Source of the DNA: Plantactinospora sp. KBS50
GTDB lineage: Bacteria > Actinomycetota > Actinomycetes > Mycobacteriales > Micromonosporaceae
DNA: 64,000 bases
Assembly (NCBI RefSeq): GCF_002285795.1
Contig: NZ_CP022961.1
Coordinates: 620,001-684,000, forward strand
Reading direction: 5' to 3'
Shown here one piece after another: positions 58,313-64,000 of this stretch; the stretch's first letter is position 1, and every line of letters starts with the position of its first letter. A program made the position numbers and the translations under genes. The notes beneath the pieces were generated by a model. It was not told the origin of the DNA and ran no database searches. It was given only the letters and a program-made list of their open reading frames with translations.

Positions 58313-58747
58313 CACACGTACTATGTGGTAGCCGGCGACACGCCGGTCCTCGTACACAACTGCAATACGACGATCTACCGAGTGCAGACAGACTACCCGG
58401 ATAGCCAGCGGCTCTCCGTTCATGGGGATGGCAACGTGTCGATTAATGGTGACGGGATGCTTCATCTGAACATGAGCGGAAATCTTGCTCACTCCGAGCA
58501 GTTCCGTGGCTCAGGTGGGCAGATCGTTGCCTTCGACGTTCCGACGTCCTATGTGAATAGTGTCAGGTCGGCGGCCATCAGTCAGCGTCGTCCCTCGGGA
58601 TTGAGCCGGCGGCAGTGGAATATGTTCTCGGCCGGGCGTCCGCAGATTGACGATCCTGGGAAGGGGCCGGACTTGTACGGCTTGCCATCGGAAATGTTCC
58701 CGGGACTCTTGGGGGCAATAATACCTGGATCTGGGAGGGTGTTGTGA
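58313..58747 (+). CDS. Orphan polymorphic-toxin C-terminus: Hint tail fused to an unassigned toxin domain
   Basis: In-frame TAG at 58304 precedes 'VHTYYVVAGDTPVLVHNC', the last 17 residues of a Hint domain like that at 55087-55141 (15 bases, CACACGTACTATGTG, are identical). About 125 residues follow: 'NTTIYRVQTDYPDSQRLSVHGDGNVSINGDGMLHLNMSG', 'GGQIVAFDVPTSYVNSVRSAAI', then 'MFPGLLGAIIPGSG'. The 'IYRV' opening and strand pattern recall ADP-ribosyltransferase-fold toxins, but I see no decisive catalytic set and leave it unassigned. GTG 58325 would be the only start, so expression alone is doubtful. It looks like a displaced tip waiting for recombination onto an RHS scaffold. Confidence 0.75.
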   Translation, partial: HTYYVVAGDTPVLVHNCNTTIYRVQTDYPDSQRLSVHGDGNVSINGDGMLHLNMSGNLAHSEQFRGSGGQIVAFDVPTSYVNSVRSAAISQRRPSGLSRRQWNMFSAGRPQIDDPGKGPDLYGLPSEMFPGLLGAIIPGSGRVL

Positions 58748-59292
58748 CTCCGGAGAGTGAGCTCGCTCGGACAAAGTCGCGTCCGGAAATAGAGCCATTA
58801 GGGCCCTTGGCTGCGTTCTATGTGGAGGTCGCTAGCTGGGATGAATCTGCCAGGTTCGCGCAGCGTGTGAGAGAGCTTGTTCGTGCGGGAATTCAGGTGT
58901 CGGCTACGTGCGACTTCGAAGCGGACGATTTGCCGGAAGCAGGTCTTCCAGCCTGGACGAACGAGGCGGGCTTCCTTCAAGAACAGAATAGTGCCAAGCT
59001 TAGATACTCTTTGCATCGCGGCGATGAGAGCTGGACGATGCAGGATCTCCTGTTTTCGTTTGACCCGCGACAGCGAAGTTGGGAATGGTGGGACATAACT
59101 CAGATTTCCGCAAATGTTGTGCAGGTTTGGGTGGATTCACGAGGGGAGCCCGTGTTCGCGTGCGACGAGCTGAGGTGGATTTGTTACCTCGGTGGTGCGT
59201 GTTCCCTGGTGGGGCCTTTGCTAATGCCATCTGAGTGTTGGGAAAGTGTGCCGTCTATCGGTGTAGTACCCGATTCGACCGGGGTGAGCTGA
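58744..59292 (+). CDS. Putative immunity protein for the orphan toxin
   Basis: 182 residues, GTG 58744 inside the toxin stop codon (GTGA overlap), as in the intact toxin/immunity pair upstream. Begins 'TPESELARTKSRPEIEPLGPLAAFYVEVASWDESARFAQRVRELVRAGIQVSATCDFEADDLPEAGLPAW' and contains 'WTMQDLLFSFDPRQRSWEWWDITQISANVVQVWVDSRGEPVFACDELRWICYLGGA'. Acidic, Trp-rich, no membrane helix; family not recognised. GC is close to 50-57% locally. It can protect against toxin variants of this type even when the toxin is not expressed. Confidence 0.7.
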   Translation: MTPESELARTKSRPEIEPLGPLAAFYVEVASWDESARFAQRVRELVRAGIQVSATCDFEADDLPEAGLPAWTNEAGFLQEQNSAKLRYSLHRGDESWTMQDLLFSFDPRQRSWEWWDITQISANVVQVWVDSRGEPVFACDELRWICYLGGACSLVGPLLMPSECWESVPSIGVVPDSTGVS

Positions 59293-59326
59293 CGTCGATC
59301 CGTGACGGCCCGCAAGGGGCAAGCAG

Positions 59327-59390
59327 GATCGACCGCCAACCGGGTCGCATGCTCACGCAACTCATCGTCGTACTTCTTCGGTGCAGGCAT
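59327..59390 (-). pseudogene. Remnant of an IS3-type transposase OrfA (N-terminus)
   Basis: ATG 59390 reads 'MPAPKKYDDELREHATRLAVD', the usual opening of an IS3/IS407-like OrfA. After ~21 residues the similarity ends and the frame continues as unrelated sequence. Upstream (59391-59440) has the expected IS leader. It belongs to a different IS from the OrfA/OrfB remnant beside it. Confidence 0.7.
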
Positions 59391-59423
59391 CGCCGGTGTT
59401 CCTCCAGGTTTCGATGTCTCCAT

Positions 59424-59858
59424 CTAACCCGGGGCGCAACACTCCGGCCGTACCCGGGGTGGGTGGGTCGCCAGCCGGCGTCGTTCCCGACTCTGACCGG
59501 CCGCACGCGCGATCCGGTACATCGTGGACATGGAGCAGTGGTAGCGGCCCGCGTCGAGTTCCCGCGCCCACACCTGAGGAATCGCCAGATCGGCGTAGCC
59601 GGGCGAGTTCAACACCGCGAGGACCCGGTCACGTTCGGCCGTGCTGAGCGTCCATGGTGGCGGGGTCCGGGGCAGCCACGGCCCGTGTCGCGGTCCGACC
59701 GGCCGCGCCCGCCGGTAGTGGGTCGCCCGCGAGGTCCCCGCCAACGCGCACGCCCGCTGGACCGGGACATCCGCGTCGCGCAGCTCGGCGAACGCGGCGG
59801 TCAGGATCTCCTCGGCGGGTTGTCGTTGTCCGCGCTCCCGGAGAGTTCTTCCAAGAGC
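59424..59858 (-). pseudogene. Truncated IS3 family transposase OrfB
   Basis: Reads 'ALGRTLRERGQRQPAEEILTAAFAELRDADVPVQRACALAGTSRATHYRRARP' and 'STAERDRVLAVLNSPGYADLAIPQVWARELDAGRYHCSMSTMYRIARAAGQ', the first half of an IS3 OrfB (HTH_21 region). It stops at 'THPPRVRPECCAPG', where the DDE core should start, at the junction with the second IS remnant. Catalytic residues are therefore missing. Begins by frameshift overlap with OrfA, as in intact IS3 elements. Confidence 0.85.
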
Positions 59859-60250
59859 GCGTGCGCTTTTCCCATGATGTCCAACGCCATCCGGGTCTTT
59901 GTCAGGTCCGCCCGCAGTTTCTCGTTCTGCTGGCGCAGCTTCTCCAACTCGATCTGGTCCGCGGACTTTTTCACCCGTGGCGCAGAGGGGGCGGCGGTAT
60001 CCGTTTTCCCGCCGCTGTCGACGTGGCCGAGGTGCCCGGCGTTGCGGGCCCGTGTCCATTCGATGATGTGTGACGAGTACAGGCCTTCCCGGCGCAGGAT
60101 CGCGCCTTTCTCGCCGTTCGGGGCGTTCTCGTACTCGGCGACCATCGCGAGCTTGTACGCCGGGCTGAAGACCCGCCGCGACGGCTTCGGCGCCGGGTCG
60201 GCCCCGCTGCCGGTGGCCGGCTGCTTGCCAGATGAAGTGGACACGTACAC
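59801..60250 (-). CDS. IS3 family transposase OrfA (intact frame in a broken element)
   Basis: 149 residues, GTG 60250 (GTG 60244 alternative). 'RRVFSPAYKLAMVAEYENAPNGEKGAILRREGLYSSHIIEWTRARN' is the IS3 OrfA helix-turn-helix, followed by the leucine-zipper-like 'QIELEKLRQQNEKLRADLTKTRMALDIMGKAHALLEEL'. The partner OrfB is truncated, so the element cannot move by itself. On the minus strand, next to the IS5 remnant. Confidence 0.85.
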   Translation of the reverse strand: MYVSTSSGKQPATGSGADPAPKPSRRVFSPAYKLAMVAEYENAPNGEKGAILRREGLYSSHIIEWTRARNAGHLGHVDSGGKTDTAAPSAPRVKKSADQIELEKLRQQNEKLRADLTKTRMALDIMGKAHALLEELSGSADNDNPPRRS

Positions 60251-60309
60251 AAGGATCTCCGATCCCCGTCCTCAGGTCAGCACCCCACTCACACGGGGTG
60301 TCTCACACC

Positions 60310-60491
60310 ATCCTGACCGAGAGGGATTGACGTAGAGGATGGCGTTGGGTACCTCCCGGACGTCGGTCCGGGCAGGCTCCCCGGTGGGGCCGCCGGTCGA
60401 GGCGGGCCTGCTGTCAGGCGGTCAAGGTCGGCCCGATCAGCGCCCAGCGGGCGTTGGAGATGTCGCTGGGGTAGGCGCGGCGAGCAGTCAC
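60310..60491 (-). pseudogene. N-terminal remnant of an IS5 family transposase
   Basis: GTG 60491 opens 'VTARRAYPSDISNARWALIGPTLTA', the standard start of actinobacterial IS5 transposases, then an in-frame TGA. Further on, in another frame, 'TDVREVPNAILYVN' is recognisable as the next conserved block ('D.RE..NAILYV..'). So the fragment holds a stop and at least one frameshift and ends near 60310. Not listed as a long open frame because of these lesions. Confidence 0.7.
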
Positions 60492-60698
60492 GGTGGAGAT
60501 CTACTCTGGACAGAGCCGAGGATGATCACCTTCGACAAGAGCGGTGATTCACGGTCAGGCTTACGTCAGACGGAATCCCGGGCGGGCGGTGGCCGACCCT
60601 TCGTGGTCGTGCCAATAGATGGCAAGAGCCACAGAAGGTGCGAGTGGGACGCCCCGCAAATGGGTCATATTCGGACGGTAGTTCATTGGCTGCCCTCT
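60492..60698. other. Intergenic DNA in the IS remnant region
   Basis: About 200 bp with ordinary base composition and no convincing frame on either strand. Probably rearranged remains of former mobile elements. Confidence 0.4.
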
Positions 60699-60735
60699 AA
60701 GGCCCTGGCCGGCGTTCTTTGCTGGTCAGGGCCTT
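60699..60735 (-). terminator. Hairpin downstream of the tRNA 3'-end fragment
   Basis: AAGGCCCTG (60699-60707) and CAGGGCCTT (60727-60735) pair perfectly, with further internal pairing of GCCGGCG/TGCTGGT. It begins eight bases past the tRNA end, which is where a tRNA terminator would be. Confidence 0.65.
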
Positions 60736-60742
60736 AATTGTG

Positions 60743-60767
60743 TGGAGCTGAGGGGATTTGAACCCCT
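60743..60767 (-). tRNA. tRNA 3'-end fragment (T arm and acceptor strand only)
   Basis: On the minus strand it reads AGGGGTTCAAATCCCCT (5-bp T stem and TTCAAAT loop), then CAGCTCC and a discriminator A; no CCA is encoded. The 5' acceptor partner GGAGCTG, D arm and anticodon arm are not found in the next 80 bases (60768-60850). Such 3' halves are typical attachment-site copies left by tRNA-integrating elements. Amino-acid identity cannot be given because the anticodon is missing. A common spurious ORF reading 'ELRGFEPLTP' across it on the plus strand is an artefact. Confidence 0.7.
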
Positions 60768-60851
60768 TACACCCACGGTAGTGACCGAACATCATCAATC
60801 GGGCCAATCGACGCTCCGACCAGGGCGGAACCTGTCGATGCTTGCCAACGC

Positions 60852-61175
60852 TTGCCACTGTTGGTCGCTCTCGGTTGTAGTGGATCTGTACCCGATGATC
60901 TTGGTCGCTTATCGCTCGCCGCACCTTACGGCGAGTGGGAGGATGAGCACGTCTGCCCAGAGAAGGAGCCGCGGAATGGGCCGCATGGCCGACACGGAGC
61001 CTCGCTTCCGGTGCGGTGCGAGGGAACCGTGCTACTGCACGAGGACGACACCGGCACCTGCGTCGAACCGGATTGCCCTGGCCCGGGGGAGCGTCACCGT
61101 GGACTGATCGACGCCTGCCGTCTCGATGACTGCATTCGTTGCCCCTCAGGACCGACCTGGAGTGACAGCCTCTAG
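60852..61175 (+). CDS. Possible small cysteine-rich protein
   Basis: Frame of 107 residues, ATG 60852, though the first ~25 residues look non-coding. The latter part, 'EDEHVCPEKEPRNG', 'VRCEGTVLLHEDDTGTCVEPDCPGPGERHRGLIDACRLDDCIRCPSG', has regularly spaced cysteines in C-x2-C and C-x4-C pairs that suggest a zinc-binding domain. It ends where the MFS remnant begins. No ribosome site stands out. It could be a small protein of an integrative element or a chance frame; low confidence. Confidence 0.3.
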   Translation: MPLLVALGCSGSVPDDLGRLSLAAPYGEWEDEHVCPEKEPRNGPHGRHGASLPVRCEGTVLLHEDDTGTCVEPDCPGPGERHRGLIDACRLDDCIRCPSGPTWSDSL

Positions 61176-61527
61176 CGCTCGCCAGCACCCCGGTCTCGCC
61201 AGTCGCGGCCACCGTCATGCAGCCGGCGGCGATAAGGATCCCGCTCCTCCGCTGTCCCCGCCCGCCGCCGGAAACGTCGTTGATCGACTGGGTACTCCAT
61301 ACCTGGAGAAAAGCCACCATGAGCATGTTGACGAGCAGAGTCACGGAGATGAGCCAGGTGGGAGCATCGGCAACCTGCAGGATCCAAAGCGGGAGCACCA
61401 CGGTGAGAAGCACATCGCTGGTGACGAACAATCCGGCCAACGGGGACACGACGACGAACGGAAGGTCCCTTAGGGCAGCGCGCCCCGGCCGCTCGTCCGG
61501 CTCGCGCGAAGCCCGGCCCGCGGCCAC
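61170..61527 (-). pseudogene. MFS transporter remnant
   Basis: Minus-strand frame from about 61527 reads 'AALRDLPFVVVSPLAGLFVTSDVLLTVVLPLWILQVADAPTWLISVTLLVNMLMVAFLQVWSTQSINDVSGGG' and 'GILIAAGCMTVAATGE', i.e. two to three consecutive helices from the middle of an MFS exporter of the macrolide-efflux kind. It then fades out near 61170. No start or end of a complete protein is present. It abuts, in opposite orientation, an ABC-F fragment, showing a rearrangement joint near 61525. Confidence 0.65.
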
Positions 61528-61744
61528 TCTCCAGGCCCGATCCTCGAACGTGCTGTTGCTGGACTAGCCGACGAATCATCTGGATCATACGGCGATCATT
61601 CGCCTGGAGTCCGCGCTTGAATCGTACCCGGGAGCCATTCTTCTGGTCTCGCATGACCGGCGGTTCCTCAAGGGAGTGAAGCTCACCGAGATCTGGGAGA
61701 TCGGAGGCGACGGGCGAGTCAGCAGACGTTCGGGCGATTCTTGA
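61526..61744 (+). pseudogene. C-terminal fragment of an antibiotic-resistance-type ABC-F protein with a stop in Walker B
   Basis: The frame reads 'AATLQARSSNVLLLD*PTNHLDHTAIIRLESALESYPGAILLVSHDRRFLKGVKLTEIWEIGGDGRVSRRSGDS' and ends at TGA 61742-61744. The Walker B/D-loop 'LLLDEPTNHLD' is unmistakable but its glutamate codon is TAG (61565-61567), and everything before 'AATLQ' is missing. This is the end of a second ABC domain of an ARE/ABC-F ribosome protector (OleB/TlrC-like). It lies just upstream of an intact MFS exporter gene. Confidence 0.8.
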
Positions 61745-61839
61745 CGCGGTGTGACCGAGCGGTAGGTGCCAACTGCGCGGCTGTCCGGCTATCGACCAGG
61801 CAGTTGACTGACCAGCAGTGGGTGCAGGGAAGGATAGTG

Positions 61840-63108
61840 ATGATCGGATTTCCCGGGAGTAAACAGGTCGCTGCGTCCTTGCGCAATGTGCACCTGGCGC
61901 TTACTCCACAATTCACCAGACTGCTCGTAGCAATCACGGTCGTAAATCTCGGCAAGTCGGTTACCCTTGTTGGCCTGCCCATCCTCGTCATCGAACGGTA
62001 CGGGCTGGGCACGGAACTCACGAACGCCCTCTCACTGCGGATCCTGCCGACAATATTCGGCGGTGTGTTCGCCGCGTGGGCCCTTGCACGTTTCGACGCG
62101 CGATGGGTCGCCGCGATTGCGATGTCCGCCACGGGTGTGATCACGCTCCTCATCCCGTTGGCCAGGTCGGTGGCCGAACTCAACGCGACGTCCGTCGCCG
62201 CCGGCGTGGCGAGCCTGTTCGCCGGGCCCGCCCTCATGGCGCTGCGCTCGAGCGTCCTCAAAGAGGAAGCGGCGATGCGGGGCAACGGATTTGTCGTGTC
62301 CGCCGAACGTGCACCCTACGTGATCGGCCCGGCAATAGCCGCCGGTGTCCTCCTCATCACAAATGTTTCGGTTCTCTTCATCGCGGAGGCGATCGCCACG
62401 GCCCTCGGGGCGGCGCTACTCATCGGGATGCCTCCGGTCGCCCGTAGTGACTTGCATCGGGCCGGATCTCGGAGCCAGCTCGACCGGTGGCGGTCGGTGC
62501 TGCTCGGAGACGCCCGGATGAATGGGTACGTCGTCACCGGGTTGACGTACACCATCGGGGTCCACGCCGCGCGTCTGCTTTTCGCAGCGATCGCCACCAC
62601 GACGTTCTCCCACAATCCGGGCGCCCTTGCTCTCATGACGAGTGCGATGGCCTTAGGCGCGGTCGTTGGCGGATTCCTGGCGTCGCAGTTCAAGCTCCGC
62701 AGCGTCGGGCTCGTCTACGTGCTCGGCAATGTCCTCGAGGCTCTCCTTCTGACCGCGGTCGGGGTGTCCCCGTTCCTGTCCCTGGCACTCGCTTGTTTGT
62801 TCCTGTGCGGAATCTTCGAGTCGGTGGCGACCGCCGGGTTCTTTGCTGACGTGCAGGTACGCCTTCCCCGGGACATGACCGGCTCATTCTTCTCCGTGTT
62901 TGGGTCCGCCATCCAGGTCTGTGCGGTGGCCGGGACGCTGCTGGGCGGATGGCTGGTGGCCGAATCGAGCATTCCCGTTGTCGCCCTGGTCGTCGCCGGA
63001 TTTATCGCACTCCCACTGATTCCTTATCTCAATGTGTATCTCCGGCGAAGCGACACTGAGCTGATCCCGGCTATCAACGGCGGCCCTCCGGAGAAAGCAG
63101 CACGATGA
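61840..63108 (+). CDS. MFS efflux transporter
   Basis: 422 residues, ATG 61840 after GGGAAGGA (GTG 61837 precedes it). Twelve membrane helices; starts 'LTPQFTRLLVAITVVNLGKSVTLVGLPILVIERYGLGTELTNALSLRILPTIFGGVFAAWALARFDARW'. The cytoplasmic loop between helices 6 and 7 holds 'SDLHRAGSRSQLDRWRSVLLGDARMNGYV'. Overall layout is that of MefA/enterobactin-exporter-type MFS proteins. Next to an ABC-F relic, it suggests an old antibiotic-resistance module. GC (~62%) is lower than the core genes here. Apparently intact; substrate unproven. Confidence 0.87.
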   Translation: MIGFPGSKQVAASLRNVHLALTPQFTRLLVAITVVNLGKSVTLVGLPILVIERYGLGTELTNALSLRILPTIFGGVFAAWALARFDARWVAAIAMSATGVITLLIPLARSVAELNATSVAAGVASLFAGPALMALRSSVLKEEAAMRGNGFVVSAERAPYVIGPAIAAGVLLITNVSVLFIAEAIATALGAALLIGMPPVARSDLHRAGSRSQLDRWRSVLLGDARMNGYVVTGLTYTIGVHAARLLFAAIATTTFSHNPGALALMTSAMALGAVVGGFLASQFKLRSVGLVYVLGNVLEALLLTAVGVSPFLSLALACLFLCGIFESVATAGFFADVQVRLPRDMTGSFFSVFGSAIQVCAVAGTLLGGWLVAESSIPVVALVVAGFIALPLIPYLNVYLRRSDTELIPAINGGPPEKAAR

Positions 63109-63120
63109 CAATGTCTACGG

Positions 63121-63369
63121 ATGAGCGCCTACCGGCTCGTTCCCGACAGCGGCCGGCGATGGCGTCCAGCCCGTGACCCGGTGCGCACCCGCACCCGCGA
63201 CTTCCTCGACGACAGCTTCGGCAAAGCGGTACCTTGCGGCGTCTACGACCTGACCGCCGACGCCGGATGGGTCTACGTCGGCACCGACCACGACAGCGCC
63301 GCGTTCGCCGTCGAATCGCTCCGCCGCTGGTGGACCAGCCAAAGCCGCCACGACTATCCGAACGCCTGA
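63121..63369 (+). pseudogene. ISAzo13 family transposase fragment
   Basis: The frame 'DPVRTRTRDFLDDSFGKAVPCGVYDLTADAGWVYVGTDHDSAAFAVESLRRWWTSQSRHDYPNA' contains the ISAzo13 hallmarks '.PYGVYD..A..GWV.VGTDHDTA.FAV.S.RRWW' and the 'YP.A' before the DDE continuation. It ends in TGA at 63367-63369 before the usual 'LLITADCGGSNG' block. Homology starts near 63176; the first residues are unrelated. A dead remnant. Confidence 0.8.
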
Positions 63370-63783
63370 CGCCTGCGGCCAGACGTTCCTCCAGCTCGAC
63401 GTCCGTGGTGTACGTTCGCGGTTCGACCAAGTCTCCATCACCACACGTCGAGCATCAGGGCAAGTTGCTCGTCGCGAACGAGGGGATTTTGAATCCATGA
63501 CATCCTACCAACGAACCTCTTTGGAGCTTTGTCGTTGATTGTCAACCCCTGACCCCCTCTTACGTAGCGACAGTCACAGCCTTGAGCAACAATCACAGAG
63601 CGGACATCCTCGGGTGAGCTGTACCGTCGGGCGAGCGTGGTGGGGACGTGGGCCGTAGCGCGTGCGCGCGGCCCGGCGGTAGCCGGATGTTGAGGCATGT
63701 TGCGCGCGTGCGACGTGAGTGATCGGCCGAATCGGCGGATCGGTCGGCGGAGGGACCGTCGAAGGGGTCACCGCCGAGGGTCG
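63370..63783. other. Non-coding region at the right edge of the island
   Basis: No supported gene on either strand. It has an AT-richer stretch (63480-63600), and the right 22-bp repeat copy at 63655-63676. Open frames on the minus strand here are short and without ribosome sites. Confidence 0.5.
63655..63676 (+). repeat. Right copy of the 22-bp direct repeat
   Basis: Same 22 bases and orientation as 57345-57366, 6.3 kb away. Chromosomal-type sequence (a dehydrogenase gene) resumes about 100 bases further right. Confidence 0.75.
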
Positions 63784-64000
63784 TCAGAGGCCGACCGCGG
63801 CGACGCTCGCCTCCCACAGCCGGGCCGCCAGTTGCGGGTCGGTGGCCGCCCGGTGCGGCTTGCGTAGCCGTTGATCCACGTAGTAACCGCCGTTGACCAG
63901 CGCTGCCGGGTCCTGCCCGGCCAGCCAGACCAGCGTCTGCGCGGCGCGCTCCGGACTGCGCAGGAACGGCGCGATGCGCATTCCGAACGCGACCACCGGG
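63784..64000 (-). CDS. Short-chain dehydrogenase-like protein, C-terminal part (runs off the window)
   Basis: The frame is open to base 64000 and ends at 63784. Visible residues 'PVVAFGMRIAPFLRSPERAAQTLVWLAGQDPAALVNGGYYVDQRLRKPHRAATDPQLAARLWEASVAAVGL' match the C-terminal end of an SDR related to retinol-dehydrogenase/WWOX-like oxidoreductases ('SPE.GA.T.V.LA..P...GGYY.D.....P...A.D...A..LW..S'). The Rossmann part and active-site Tyr lie beyond the window. The nearest ATG (63996) is internal. Confidence 0.8.
   Translation of the reverse strand, partial: PVVAFGMRIAPFLRSPERAAQTLVWLAGQDPAALVNGGYYVDQRLRKPHRAATDPQLAARLWEASVAAVGL

Noticed and set aside
58208-58492. Minus-strand ORF opposite the orphan toxin tip
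   Set aside because: No ribosome site or domain, and the plus-strand Hint tail and toxin frame explain the conservation pattern better.
60742-61107. Plus-strand ORF starting 'MELRGFEPLTP'
   Set aside because: It is the well-known spurious translation across the complement of a tRNA 3' end.
63474-63495. Second tRNA-end-like sequence (AGGGGATTTTGAATCC) resembling 60751-60766
   Set aside because: One insertion and mismatches, and the T stem does not pair; too weak to call an att copy.

Overview
The window is a high-GC actinomycete chromosome segment. Gene content and protein style (DUF3117, DUF5941-type CDP-alcohol phosphatidyltransferase, ECF42-type sigma factor, frequent GTG starts, ATGA/GTGA overlaps) fit the Micromonosporaceae best. 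Genus is inference; no 16S or other phylogenetic marker is present.

Layout. 1-4.9 kb: end of a cell-wall polyol-phosphate (teichoic-acid-like) export and synthesis cluster: ABC ATPase, nucleotidyltransferase-like/CDP-alcohol phosphatidyltransferase fusion, and a GT2-TagF bifunctional enzyme, closed by a strong terminator. 5.1-10.2 kb: MalK-type ATPase, DUF4442 hotdog protein, and a beta-phosphoglucomutase/GH65 phosphorylase pair. 10.3-18.9 kb: mixed housekeeping and accessory genes (alpha/beta hydrolase, secreted GH10-like hydrolase, K+ channel, KptA, YCII/ECF pair, homocysteine methyltransferase facing a TetR gene across a perfect double operator). 19-25.7 kb: KorAB 2-oxoacid:ferredoxin oxidoreductase, a surface protein, a solitary NuoA, a DivIVA protein. 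25.6-44.1 kb: sterol-desaturase-like protein, DNA glycosylase, Tat-exported DUF1501/DUF1800 pair, PaaX/enoyl-CoA hydratase, leucyl aminopeptidase, HtrA, TatB, Mrp, an MgtE-like CBS protein, PhzF, HAD and EamA proteins.

44.2-59.3 kb is the most interesting part: a ~10.5 kb RHS/YD-repeat polymorphic toxin gene with three LamG-like modules, an RHS core, a Hint domain and a C-terminal GIY-YIG nuclease toxin, followed by a DUF4240-like immunity gene. Behind it lie a truncated second immunity-like ORF cut by a complete IS630 element, a decapitated XRE-type regulator, and a displaced toxin cassette (Hint tail plus unrelated toxin domain) with its own overlapping immunity gene. 59.3-63.7 kb is a graveyard of IS3, IS5 and ISAzo13 pieces, a tRNA 3' end, an ABC-F resistance-protein remnant and an intact MFS exporter. 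A 22-bp direct repeat brackets 57.3-63.7 kb. A short-chain dehydrogenase-like gene runs off the right edge.

Cross-cutting observation: at least six apparent frameshifts (K+ channel, surface protein, SRPBCC protein, three in the RHS gene) can each be repaired by adding one G or C to a G/C run. This points to homopolymer under-calling in the underlying assembly rather than to real pseudogenes, so these genes are annotated across the shift.
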